Shown here: in pieces, positions 1-7,497 of the stretch
Position numbering within the stretch: position 1 is the stretch's first letter
Layout: each line of letters opens with the position of its first letter
From: JBEKYD01 sp049511335
Lineage (GTDB): Bacteria; Acidobacteriota; Terriglobia; Bryobacterales; Bryobacteraceae
Direction of reading: 5' to 3'
Assembly (NCBI GenBank): GCA_049511335.1
Contig: JBEKYD010000036.1
Span: 1 to 35,500, forward strand
Length of the DNA: 35,500 nucleotides
Notes under the pieces: generated by a model
The model's input: the letters and a program-made list of their open reading frames with translations, nothing else
Databases searched by the model: none
Told to the model about the DNA's origin: nothing
Made by a program: the position numbers and the translations under genes

Positions 1-81
1 AACGGCTGGGAAGACGAGCAACGCTCCTTCGACTCCACCTGCCGCAAGTTCCACAGCTTCCTCATTCAATCCCAGCGCTGA
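1..81 (+). CDS. 3' end of a gene cut by the window start, unknown
   Basis: An open frame runs from base 1 to a TGA at 79-81, giving the last 26 residues of a protein. The tail is polar and aromatic, beginning NGWEDEQRSF and ending LIQSQR. It carries no motif I recognise and is too short to assign. I list it because the frame is open to the edge and nothing else competes for it. It could also be a chance open frame. Confidence 0.4.
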   Translation, partial: NGWEDEQRSFDSTCRKFHSFLIQSQR

Positions 82-361
82 AACCCGCAAGTTACCCACA
101 GATTCCCCGGACGAGCCGAAAAATCAAATTGCGGGGGTAGCAGGTGACTGAGGACTGGAGACAGGCGATTTTGACAGGACGGGGTGCGGCGACTGGGCTG
201 TGCATGCGGCGTGAGGACGGGCGTACTCGGTGGCCAAATGTCGTAATTAGGGCCGGGCGGGACGGTCCAGACGCTTCAGGCTGTCCACAGGTTTCCCCCG
301 CGGCACCCGTGGAAACAAAGCGAAAATCGCTCAAGGGAAGGTTGCGAAGTAATTGAAGTAA
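82..361. other. Intergenic stretch with no supported gene
   Basis: This 280-bp stretch lies between the partial gene at the left edge and the tRNA-Asp. Short open frames exist on both strands, but they lack a ribosome binding site and overlap each other. I see no convincing hairpin terminator, repeat or RNA gene. Confidence 0.5.
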
Positions 362-438
<77 letters not shown>

Positions 439-462
439 GCAATGCTCACGCTGGCATTTTCG

Positions 463-492
463 ATGCTAGCACGATCCCACCGCCGATTCCAA
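463..492 (-). promoter_or_regulatory. Candidate sigma70-type promoter for tRNA-Asp
   Basis: Reading the minus strand, TTGGAA (487-492) and TAGCAT (463-468) are separated by 18 bp. They lie about 25 nt upstream of the first base of the tRNA. Position and spacing suit a housekeeping promoter driving a tRNA with a short 5' leader. The boxes match consensus only partly, so this is a reading by eye. Confidence 0.35.
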
Positions 493-501
493 ATCGGGCG
501 C

Positions 502-747
502 TCAGTAGTAATATCCGTGAACGTCGTATCCCGGCAGGTCGGTTTCCGCCTGGGCCTGCAGATCGCTGCGCAAGCGGTCCAGAATCTCGATCGCCTTCTC
601 GAAGTCAAAAGCCGATTGGTTGGTCGGGCCGTACACGGCGGTCACCAACCCGCACAGTTCCCGCAGACGCGCGGAGACGGCCCACAGCTCTCGACCCAGT
701 TCGTAATGCTCGTCCCGGGTCAGCGGCAGAGAGGTCTCCGAAGCCAT
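502..747 (-). CDS. Small hypothetical protein, 81 aa
   Basis: I chose the ATG at 745-747 because the protein from there looks coherent: MASETSLPLTRDEHYELGRE, then a helical stretch, ending DVHGYYY. The upstream frame extension reads like non-coding low-quality sequence. Two amphipathic helices can be seen (residues about 12-35 and 43-65), with a Tyr-rich tail. There is no signal peptide, membrane segment or known motif. It lies between the tRNA-Asp and an exported protein on the same strand. No strong Shine-Dalgarno is visible. Function unknown. Confidence 0.6.
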   Translation of the reverse strand: MASETSLPLTRDEHYELGRELWAVSARLRELCGLVTAVYGPTNQSAFDFEKAIEILDRLRSDLQAQAETDLPGYDVHGYYY

Positions 748-905
748 CCAAGGTTTTCCCGAAACTGCTGGAGTGCGCCCGAATTCATTCCGGTTTGGGG
801 AACGTGGAATCGGGATCGCAAGCCCAACCGGGCCTTGCGATCCCGACGCCAGTCTACCATAAACTCCTTTGGCAGCCCGTGGTTCGGCACGGGCTGCCAG
901 CCCAT

Positions 906-1310
906 TCATTTAGCTGGCTTCAACTGCAGGTCGATGGTCACGTCCGGGTGGGAATCGAACGTGCTGAGAGTATGCTTGTTGCTGACCGCGCCGTGATATT
1001 CCGCATGCAGCCCGTAATCCACATCCATGTTGAGATCGTGAAAATAGTAGCTGCCGTCCGCCTGCGTGAAGAAAGAGCGGACCTGCAAGGTGCGCCGGTT
1101 TTCGAGTTGCACCACGGCGCCGGCCTGGGGCGAGCCATCCGGCGCATGCACCACGCCTTGCAGGTTGCGGGTCTGCGGGCTGCCCTTCTTTTTCTCCTGG
1201 GCCAGCGCCGGGTTGGAAAATCCGCCGGAACATGCCAGGACGGCCAGGAGCGCAACGCACCCCAGCGCGGCAATCGCCCTGCTCGCGGCGCTCCGGGGAT
1301 GGGCGCGCAT
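906..1310 (-). CDS. Exported carboxypeptidase-regulatory-like (Ig-fold) domain protein, 134 aa
   Basis: The start at 1310 gives a basic N-terminus (MRAHPRSAASR), a hydrophobic core (IAALGCVALLAVLAC) and a signal peptidase I-like site ALA|QE, so the product is probably periplasmic. The mature part, about 90 residues, carries the beta-sandwich pattern of carboxypeptidase regulatory-like (CarboxypepD_reg) domains: LQGVVHAPDGSPQAGAVVQL, then a TQADGSYYFHDL turn and a final DVTIDLQLK strand. Such domains are common in Acidobacteria, often as stand-alone exported modules thought to bind or stabilise partners. The gene starts 7 nt after the stop of the LysW-like gene, so the two are probably co-transcribed. 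The partner is unknown. Confidence 0.8.
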   Translation of the reverse strand: MRAHPRSAASRAIAALGCVALLAVLACSGGFSNPALAQEKKKGSPQTRNLQGVVHAPDGSPQAGAVVQLENRRTLQVRSFFTQADGSYYFHDLNMDVDYGLHAEYHGAVSNKHTLSTFDSHPDVTIDLQLKPAK

Positions 1311-1317
1311 GCCGGTG

Positions 1318-1542
1318 CTACTTCCAGTCCTCGTCGGCATCTTCGTCCTCTTCGTCTTCCTCGAGGTAATCGTCCTCTTCCTCTTCGTCCTCCTCCAGAT
1401 CTTCGGCCGACTCCAGCTCGAGCGGTTCCACGCTCACCACTTTCAAGTCCGCCCCGCACTCGTCACAACTGACGGTGTCGCCTTCGTCCACATCTTCTTC
1501 ATCCAGATCGATTGCGCCGTCGCATACCGGGCACGTCACCAT
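1318..1542 (-). CDS. LysW-like acidic zinc-ribbon protein, 74 aa
   Basis: GGGAGG lies about 10 nt upstream of the ATG at 1540-1542, which supports the start. Residues 1-31 form a zinc ribbon with two CxxC pairs (CPVC at 4-7, CDEC at 26-29). This is followed by the LysW-type stretch VVSVEPLELESAEDLE and a very acidic tail rich in Glu and Asp. LysW is the amino-group carrier of alpha-aminoadipate lysine/ornithine biosynthesis and ends in EDWGE, with the final Glu as attachment point. Here the tail is longer and ends EDWK, so the carrier glutamate is missing. No lysine or arginine genes are nearby. It could be a diverged carrier or a zinc ribbon with another role. Confidence 0.8.
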   Translation of the reverse strand: MVTCPVCDGAIDLDEEDVDEGDTVSCDECGADLKVVSVEPLELESAEDLEEDEEEEDDYLEEDEEDEDADEDWK

Positions 1543-1688
1543 GATGAAAAGCCTCCCAAATTACTACGGATAAACGATAGATTCCGGGTTTGGCAAGCGG
1601 GACCCGGCGTTGCTCGGATTCCACGCGCCGCCGACCTCCCCTTGTGCCATTGTAATCAACCCGCCCGTTCGTGGCGGCCGGGGTTCAT

Positions 1689-1694
1689 TATAAT
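1689..1694 (+). promoter_or_regulatory. Perfect TATAAT -10 box overlapping the first aceE ATG
   Basis: TATAAT at 1689-1694 is an exact -10 hexamer in GC-rich DNA, in the divergent space between the LysW-like gene and aceE. No good -35 lies 17 bp upstream (CGTTCG). If used, transcription would start near 1701, leaving the ATG at 1705 with a leader of only a few bases. Confidence 0.35.
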
Positions 1695-4380
1695 GAGAAT
1701 ATTCATGCACCAGAAACTCAACGAGCGGGTTGTGGACCTGGATCCCCGGGAAACCGGTGAGTGGCTCGAATCGCTGGATCAGATTGTCGACGAGGAGGGT
1801 CCCGACCGGGCCGCCTATTTGCTGGAGCGCCTCCGCCAGCATGCGCTCTCGAACGGGGTCGAGCTCGCCAACCAACTGAATACGCCGTACGTCAATACCA
1901 TCCGTCCGGAAGAGGAGGTGCCGTACCCGGGCGATCGCGCCATGGAACGGCGCATCAAGAGCCTGATTCGCTGGAACGCGATGGCCATGGTGGTCCGGCA
2001 GAACAAGCACGACAGCGGCATCGGCGGCCACATTTCCACCTACGCTTCGCTGGCCACCCTGCTCGAAGTCGGGTTCAACCATTTCTTCCACGCCCAGTAC
2101 GGCGACCAGCCCGGCGATCTGGTCTATTTTCAGGGCCACGCCTCGCCGGGCGTTTACGCGCGCGCATTCCTCGAAGGCCGCCTGAGCGAAGAGCGTCTCA
2201 AAAACTTCCGCCACGAGCTGCGCGAATCCCCCGGGCTTCCCTCTTATCCGCATCCCTGGCTCATGCCCGATTTCTGGCGATTCCCCACCGTATCGATGGG
2301 CCTGGGACCGATCAACGCCATTTATCAGGCGCGCTTCATGCGGTATCTCGAAAACCGCGGCCTTATCCAGCCCACGCCGCGCAAGATCTGGGCGTTTCTG
2401 GGCGATGGCGAAACCGATGAACCGGAATCGCTGGGCTCGCTAACGCTGGCCTCCCGCGAGAAGCTGGACAACCTGATTTTTGTGGTCAATTGCAACCTGC
2501 AGCGGCTGGACGGCCCGGTGCGCGGCAACGGCAAAATCATTCAGGAACTGGAAGGCGCTTTCCGCGGGGCCGGCTGGAACGTGATCAAGCTCATTTGGGG
2601 TAGCGACTGGGACGACTTGCTGGCGCGCGACACCACCGGCCTGCTGGCCCAGCGGATGATCGAAGTGGTGGATGGGGAATTCCAAACCTACGTCACCAAG
2701 GACGGCGCCTGGTTGCGCCAGCACTTTTTCGGCAAATACCCCGAGCTGCTCGACCTGGTCTCGCATCTCAGCGACGACCAGCTCTACCGCCTCAAGCGCG
2801 GCGGCCACGACCCGCGCAAGGTTTACAACGCCTACAAAGCGGCGGTGGAAACCGCCGGCCGCCCCACTGCGGTTCTGGCCCATACGGTGAAAGGCTACGG
2901 GCTGGGTGAAGCCGGCGAAGGCCGCAACATTACCCATCAGCAGAAAAAACTCAACGAACAGGAAATCGAGCGTTTCAAATCCCGTTTCGAGATCCCCATT
3001 CCGGACGATGCCGCGCGCAACGCCTCGTTTTATAAACCGCCCGCCGACAGTCCCGAGATGGCCTATATGCACGAGCGCAGGCGCCAACTGGGCGGCTATA
3101 TGCCGAGCCGGGCGACGAATGTGCCCGCGCGGACGCCGCCCCCAGTCGAGTATTTTGCCGAGTCGCTCGAAGGCTCCTCCGGCCGCGAAGTTTCCAGCAC
3201 CATGGCATTCGTGCGCGTGCTCACCCTGCTTTTGAAACATCCCGAGCTCGGCAAGTATGTGGTGCCCATCATCCCCGACGAAGCCCGCACCTTCGGCATG
3301 GAGTCGCTGTTCCGGCAGTTCGGCATCTACGCCAGCCAGGGCCAGCTTTATCGGCCCCACGATGCGGAAATGTTTCTGTACTACAAGGAATCGAAGGACG
3401 GCCAGATCCTGGAAGAAGGCATCACCGAAGCCGGTTCCATGGCCTCATTCACCGCCGCCGGCACCGCCTACGCGAACTACGGCGCGGACATGATTCCCTT
3501 CTTCATTTACTATTCCATGTTCGGATTTCAGCGCGTGGGCGACCTCATCTGGGCCTTTGGAGACGCCCGCGGCAAGGGCTTCCTCTGCGGCGGAACCGCC
3601 GGACGCAGCACGCTTTCCGGCGAAGGCCTGCAGCACCAGGACGGCCACAGCCTGCTGATGGCCAGCACGGTGCCCAATTGCGCGGCCTACGACCCCGCTT
3701 ACGCCTACGAAATCGCCATCGTCGTACAGGATGGCATCCGCCGCATGTATCATGAGCGCGAAGACCTGTTCTATTACCTCACCCTGTACAACGAAAACTA
3801 TCCCATGCCCCCCATGCCTGAGGGACTGAACCCCGAAGGCGTGCTCAAGGGCATCTATCGTTATCGCGCCGCTGAAAAAGGCAAGGCCAAACTGCAATTG
3901 TTCGGCAGCGGTCCGATCCTCAACGAAGCGCTGCGCGCGCAGCAGATTCTGGCCGAAAAGTACAGTCTGGCCGCCGATGTGTGGAGCGTCACCAGCTACA
4001 ACGAGCTTCGCCGGGAAGCCCTGGAAGTGGAACGCTGGAACCGCCTGCACCCCGACCAGCCGGAGCGCGTTCCCTACCTGCTCGCGGCGTTGAAGGACGC
4101 CGCCGGCCCCATTGTGGCGGCCACCGATTACATGAAGGCGGTGGCGGACCAGGTCGCGCCATGGCTGGCGGGACGGATGGAAACGCTGGGAACCGACGGG
4201 TTCGGCCGCAGCGACAACCGCGAATACTTGCGGAAACATTTCGAGATCAACGCCGAGTCGATCGTCACCACGGCGTTGTCGCGGCTGGCGCGGGACGGCA
4301 AGTTCGACGCCAAGAAAGCTAAGGCAGCCTTTGCCGAGCTTAGTGTCGATACCGAACGAATCGATCCCGCCCGCGCCTGA
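1693..4380 (+). CDS. aceE: Pyruvate dehydrogenase E1 component, homodimeric (AceE type)
   Basis: Thiamine-diphosphate enzyme that decarboxylates pyruvate and acetylates the E2 lipoyl domain, feeding acetyl-CoA to the TCA cycle. The 895-residue length fits the single-chain AceE family (E. coli 887). The N-terminus DLDPRETGEWLESL is AceE-like. The TPP/Mg motif starts GDGETDEPES at residue 237 and runs to N266 in NCNLQRLDGPV. The pyrimidine and C-terminal domains follow, with VVPIIPDEARTFGMESLFRQ and a CGGTAGRSTLSGEGLQHQDG stretch. Two starts are possible: 1693 and, 12 nt later, 1705 (MHQKLNERVV). Neither has a good Shine-Dalgarno. No E2 or E3 gene is adjacent; a CDF transporter overlaps the 3' end. 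Regulation is suggested only by the TATAAT box at the start. Confidence 0.97.
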   Translation: MRIFMHQKLNERVVDLDPRETGEWLESLDQIVDEEGPDRAAYLLERLRQHALSNGVELANQLNTPYVNTIRPEEEVPYPGDRAMERRIKSLIRWNAMAMVVRQNKHDSGIGGHISTYASLATLLEVGFNHFFHAQYGDQPGDLVYFQGHASPGVYARAFLEGRLSEERLKNFRHELRESPGLPSYPHPWLMPDFWRFPTVSMGLGPINAIYQARFMRYLENRGLIQPTPRKIWAFLGDGETDEPESLGSLTLASREKLDNLIFVVNCNLQRLDGPVRGNGKIIQELEGAFRGAGWNVIKLIWGSDWDDLLARDTTGLLAQRMIEVVDGEFQTYVTKDGAWLRQHFFGKYPELLDLVSHLSDDQLYRLKRGGHDPRKVYNAYKAAVETAGRPTAVLAHTVKGYGLGEAGEGRNITHQQKKLNEQEIERFKSRFEIPIPDDAARNASFYKPPADSPEMAYMHERRRQLGGYMPSRATNVPARTPPPVEYFAESLEGSSGREVSSTMAFVRVLTLLLKHPELGKYVVPIIPDEARTFGMESLFRQFGIYASQGQLYRPHDAEMFLYYKESKDGQILEEGITEAGSMASFTAAGTAYANYGADMIPFFIYYSMFGFQRVGDLIWAFGDARGKGFLCGGTAGRSTLSGEGLQHQDGHSLLMASTVPNCAAYDPAYAYEIAIVVQDGIRRMYHEREDLFYYLTLYNENYPMPPMPEGLNPEGVLKGIYRYRAAEKGKAKLQLFGSGPILNEALRAQQILAEKYSLAADVWSVTSYNELRREALEVERWNRLHPDQPERVPYLLAALKDAAGPIVAATDYMKAVADQVAPWLAGRMETLGTDGFGRSDNREYLRKHFEINAESIVTTALSRLARDGKFDAKKAKAAFAELSVDTERIDPARA

Positions 4381-5245
4381 ATCGACGCGCGCGGGCCAGC
4401 GCATCGCCATTGCCGGAATGGCGGTGAGCGGCGCGCTGGCAGTCGCCAAGATCTGGGTGGGCCTGGCCGGCCATTCCACCGCCGCCGTCGCCGATGGTGT
4501 GGAATCCTCCACCGATCTGCTGACCTCCTCCCTGCTCCTGGCCGGCCTCACCCTGGGCGCCAAACCCGCCGACGAGAACCATCCCTACGGCCACGGCCGC
4601 GTGGAAATCCTGAGCGGACTGCTGATCGGTCTGGGCTTGGCCGTGCTCGGCGCGCTCATCTCGTATTCTTCCGCCGAACGTCTCGCCCATCCGCATCCGC
4701 CCTTGCAGCTCTTCGTCATTTGGCCGCTGCTGGCCTCGCTGGCAGCCAAACCGGCGATGGCGCTTTGGAAATTCCGCTACGGCCGCAAGATCCACAGCGC
4801 CGCCCTGGCCGCCGATGCCTGGCACGACGCCACCGATTCCACTTCCGCGGCGACGGCTCTGATCGCGGTGGCGCTGGCCCTCCACGATCCCCGCCGCTTC
4901 GCCGGGGCCGATTGCTACGGCGGATTGGCGGTCGGAATCCTGGTTATCGCCGCCGGCGTCCGCGTCGCTTATCAGACCGCCATGCAGTTGATGGACACCA
5001 TGCCGGACGACCGCCTGATGGAGAGAATCCGCTTGGCCGCCTCGCAAGTGGATGGTGTCCGCGGCGTGGAGAAGTGCTACGCCCGCAAGACCGGTCTCCG
5101 CTACCACGTCGACCTGCACCTGGAAGTCGACCCGGACATGACCGTGCGGCAGTCCCACGAGATCGCCCACCAGGCGCGGCTGCACATCCTGAAGTCGCTC
5201 GATTGGGTTGCCGATGTGCTGGTTCACGTCGAGCCCGCGCCGTAA
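4331..5245 (+). CDS. Cation diffusion facilitator (CDF) divalent metal efflux transporter
   Basis: CDF proteins export Zn2+, Fe2+, Mn2+, Co2+ or Cd2+ by proton antiport across the inner membrane. Seen here: a first helix pair (IAIAGMAVSGALAVAKIWVG) with the helix-2 motif ADGVESSTD; the signature HPYGHGRVEILSGL; a helix-5 HDATDS metal-site motif; and a soluble ferredoxin-like C-terminal domain (VRGVEKCYARKTGLRYHVDL, ending DVLVHVEPAP). The length of about 300 residues is normal. The frame starts at TTG 4331 or, more likely, GTG 4343; either overlaps aceE by 38-50 nt, implying coupled translation. The metal cannot be told from sequence alone. Confidence 0.92.
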   Translation: MPSLVSIPNESIPPAPESTRAGQRIAIAGMAVSGALAVAKIWVGLAGHSTAAVADGVESSTDLLTSSLLLAGLTLGAKPADENHPYGHGRVEILSGLLIGLGLAVLGALISYSSAERLAHPHPPLQLFVIWPLLASLAAKPAMALWKFRYGRKIHSAALAADAWHDATDSTSAATALIAVALALHDPRRFAGADCYGGLAVGILVIAAGVRVAYQTAMQLMDTMPDDRLMERIRLAASQVDGVRGVEKCYARKTGLRYHVDLHLEVDPDMTVRQSHEIAHQARLHILKSLDWVADVLVHVEPAP

Positions 5246-5265
5246 GTCCGGACTGAACTTGTAGG

Positions 5266-5302
5266 GCGGACCCCCTGGTCCGCAGCCGGCCCCCTGGCCG
5301 GC
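5266..5302. repeat. Two tandem hairpins with identical CCCT loops
   Basis: GCGGACC-CCCT-GGTCCGC (5266-5283) is followed, one base later, by GCCGGCC-CCCT-GGCCGGC (5285-5302). Both have perfect 7-bp stems and the same tetraloop. They lie between the convergent ends of the CDF gene and the receiver gene. They could act as a bidirectional factor-dependent terminator or be a REP-like repeat. No U-tract follows. Confidence 0.7.
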
Positions 5303-5332
5303 TCTTCCCCGGGGACGCAAAAGCGCGCCCAA

Positions 5333-5707
5333 CTACCCGGCGTGACGCTTGAAAATCAGCGGGAGGTTCTGCGAGAAAGCCGAACGGGCCATCACCATGT
5401 CGCAGCCCGCCTCCTGCGCCTTTAACTTCAACTCGCCCTGCACGTGCGAAAGGTAGCCGATCAGGTTGATCGGTTTCGTCTCCGAGTTGCCCTTCAGCTT
5501 GGCGATCAGTTTGAGCGGCTGGACGGCCTCGAAATTCAGGTCGAAGATAATTAGCGAAGGCCGCCCTTTGGCCTTCTCCATTACTTCCTTGCCGTCTTTG
5601 ACAAACTCCAGCGCCAACCCATTGCGCTTGGCCGCGTCGGTAAGTTTGACGGAGAAAAACAAATCGCTTACAACCGCGAGAACTCGCTTCGGTTCCGGAT
5701 TATGCAT
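5333..5707 (-). CDS. Stand-alone receiver-like domain, probably degenerate, 124 aa
   Basis: The fold pattern matches a CheY-type receiver: strand VLAVVSDLFFSVKL, strand 3 LIIFDLNF with a candidate phospho-acceptor Asp56, strand 4 INLIGYLSH, and strand 5 CDMVMARSAF. The usual acidic pair after strand 1 is reduced to Ser14-Asp15, and the conserved strand-5 Lys-Pro is replaced by Arg-Ser. Phosphorylation switching is therefore doubtful, and it may be a pseudo-receiver. There is no output domain or adjacent histidine kinase. It lies 138 bp downstream of isocitrate dehydrogenase on the same strand, with a hairpin between. Confidence 0.72.
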   Translation of the reverse strand: MHNPEPKRVLAVVSDLFFSVKLTDAAKRNGLALEFVKDGKEVMEKAKGRPSLIIFDLNFEAVQPLKLIAKLKGNSETKPINLIGYLSHVQGELKLKAQEAGCDMVMARSAFSQNLPLIFKRHAG

Positions 5708-5793
5708 ATATGTACTTCGATTGGGGCGCCCAAGCTACCACGGAGGAGGGGGAACTGCAATTCTAGCACGACACCCAAAGAAAACTATCAATT

Positions 5794-5831
5794 AGCCACG
5801 GATGAACACGGATCCGTGTCCATCCGTGGCT
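5794..5831 (-). terminator. Near-perfect 38-bp palindrome after isocitrate dehydrogenase, likely terminator or dispersed repeat
   Basis: The arms AGCCACGGATG and CATCCGTGGCT enclose ACACGGATCCGTGT; the whole is palindromic apart from one mismatched pair. It begins 15 nt after the stop of the minus-strand IDH gene. On that strand a T-rich tract (TTTTCTTT) follows about 9 nt further on. A related GATGAACRCCGAT-type string occurs at 13142-13168, so it may belong to a repeat family. Confidence 0.6.
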
Positions 5832-5845
5832 TATTTCTCCCGCTC

Positions 5846-7297
5846 CTATTGTCCCTGCGCCAGCGAATAGCCTGCCTTGCCGTCGAACGTGCGCAGAGTT
5901 TGGGTGGCGGCGATCTCGATGCCAGCCTCGGCAGCTCGTCCGCAAAGCGCCAGGATGGGCTTCATGCCGGTGACGCCCTCGGCGAGGAATCGGCAGCGGA
6001 AACTTTCGGTGCAGAACGTTTCGGCCGAGCCCGCCGGCCAGACCTTCACTCCGCGGTTATCGATCATCTCAAGCTTCAGCCCGCCGGCCGCGAATGGCTG
6101 CATGGCCGCCGCCAAGGACTCCGGATTGCGTGAGGGCCAAGTGACGAAGAGGTCCACTCCCCGGATTTCAGAACTGGCCGGGCCGCTCGCTGGGGAGGAA
6201 GCCGGCCGCACCCCTGCGGCGCCCGCCGGTTTATGCGCGTAGGCAACCGGTTTCAGACGGTTCGGGTGCTGCCCCAGCCGCGCCACCACCGCCTCGGCGA
6301 ATTGCTTGGTTCCGACTTTCGCCGTGCTGATGCCTTCGGTAAAGATGTCGTAGGTGTGAATGCCGTCCTCGATCGTCCGCAGCCAGGCGTTGTGCACCAG
6401 CGCCGCCGTCTCCGGCAGGTCGATATGCACCAGCATCAGGATCGAGCCCAAGAGCAGTCCCGACGGATTAGCCAGGTTCTGCCCGGCGCGCCGCGGCGCC
6501 GAGCCATGGATGGCTTCGAACATGGCGCACTTATCGCCGACATTGGCCGACCCGGCCAAGCCCACCGAGCCCGCGATCTGCGCCGCCACGTCGGAGAGAA
6601 TGTCGCCGTACAGGTTCGGCATCACCAGCACGTCGAAAGTTTCCGGAGTATCGGCCAGCTTGGCGGCGCCGATATCCACGATCCAGGCTTCCTTCTGGAT
6701 ATCCGGATACTCGGTCGCGATCTCGTCAAAGACTTTGTGAAACAGCCCGTCGGTCATCTTCATGATGTTGTCTTTCATGAAGCAGGTGACCTTCTTGCGG
6801 TTGTGCCGGCCGGCATACTCGAAAGCGTAGCGGACGATTCTCTCGCTGCCCGGCCGGGTGATGAGCTTGATGCACGAGGTCACGTCCCGGCTCAACTGGT
6901 ACTCGATGCCGGCATAGAGGTCCTCTTCGTTTTCGCGCACGATCACCACGTCCATGCCGGGGTGCATGGTCTCGACGAACGGGTGATAGGAAACGCATGG
7001 CCGCACGTTGGCGTACTGGCCCAGGGTCTTGCGGATGGTGACGTTCAAGCTCTTGAATCCCCCACCCTGAGGCGTGGTGATGGGAGCTTTGAGGAAAACC
7101 CGCGTGCGCAGCAGGGATTCCCACGAGCCGGGTTCGATTCCGGCGGTATTGCCGCGCAGGTAGACCTTTTCCCCGATCTCGATGGTTTCGATGTCGAGCG
7201 CGGCGCCCGCCGCCTCCAAAATCCGGAGCGTGGCGTTCATGATCTCCGGTCCGATGCCGTCGCCATAAGCGACCGTAATAGGTATTTTGCTGGCCAT
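5846..7297 (-). CDS. icd: Isocitrate dehydrogenase, Thermus-type (long C-terminal extension)
   Basis: Oxidative decarboxylation of isocitrate to 2-oxoglutarate in the TCA cycle. The ATG at 7295-7297 begins MASKIPITVAYGDGIGPEIM, the usual N-terminus; in-frame sequence upstream is not protein-like. Substrate residues are in LNVTIRKTLGQYANVRPC and VRENEEDLYAGIEYQLS. The metal/dehydrogenase signature is NLYGDILSDVAAQIAGSVGL, and the cofactor loop is EAIHGSAPRRAGQNLANPSG. The 483-residue length, with about 140 extra residues after the catalytic core, matches the Thermus thermophilus-like NADP enzymes rather than the ~415-residue E. coli type. A linker rich in Ala, Ser and Pro (residues ~345-360) joins the extra domain. 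A homoisocitrate or isopropylmalate dehydrogenase is less likely given the extension. Confidence 0.9.
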   Translation of the reverse strand: MASKIPITVAYGDGIGPEIMNATLRILEAAGAALDIETIEIGEKVYLRGNTAGIEPGSWESLLRTRVFLKAPITTPQGGGFKSLNVTIRKTLGQYANVRPCVSYHPFVETMHPGMDVVIVRENEEDLYAGIEYQLSRDVTSCIKLITRPGSERIVRYAFEYAGRHNRKKVTCFMKDNIMKMTDGLFHKVFDEIATEYPDIQKEAWIVDIGAAKLADTPETFDVLVMPNLYGDILSDVAAQIAGSVGLAGSANVGDKCAMFEAIHGSAPRRAGQNLANPSGLLLGSILMLVHIDLPETAALVHNAWLRTIEDGIHTYDIFTEGISTAKVGTKQFAEAVVARLGQHPNRLKPVAYAHKPAGAAGVRPASSPASGPASSEIRGVDLFVTWPSRNPESLAAAMQPFAAGGLKLEMIDNRGVKVWPAGSAETFCTESFRCRFLAEGVTGMKPILALCGRAAEAGIEIAATQTLRTFDGKAGYSLAQGQ

Positions 7298-7388
7298 AGA
7301 TGGAATACCCACGATAAGGGAATGCCAGGGTACGCGCAAGCACCATACTTGCGGGGAGGGGTAGGAGATTTTGGGGAACTCTACGTGG

Positions 7389-7408
7389 GACAGGCCTGCT
7401 GGCCTGTC
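7389..7408. repeat. Short palindromic repeat (GACAGGCC family), copy 1
   Basis: GACAGGCC-TGCT-GGCCTGTC is a perfect 8-bp stem with a 4-base loop. It lies in the divergent space between IDH and the aldo/keto reductase. The same stem with loop AGGA occurs at 25975-25994, and both are flanked by GTGGG/CCCAC-type bases. Confidence 0.65.
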
Positions 7409-7497
7409 GTTACCCACCGCGCACAAAAATTGGAATGAAGCAAATTGGGAAAAGGTTCCCGAAGCGTACCGCCTTCGCCGGACATCCAAAGCGTCGT

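Noticed and set aside
144..356. 70-codon plus-strand frame before the tRNA, and an 80-codon frame opposite
   Set aside because: Arg/Gly/Pro-rich composition, no Shine-Dalgarno, mutual overlap; treated as intergenic.
2440..4563. Minus-strand open frames of 306 and 372 codons opposite aceE
   Set aside because: They are shadows of aceE and of the CDF gene; no motif and no ribosome binding site.
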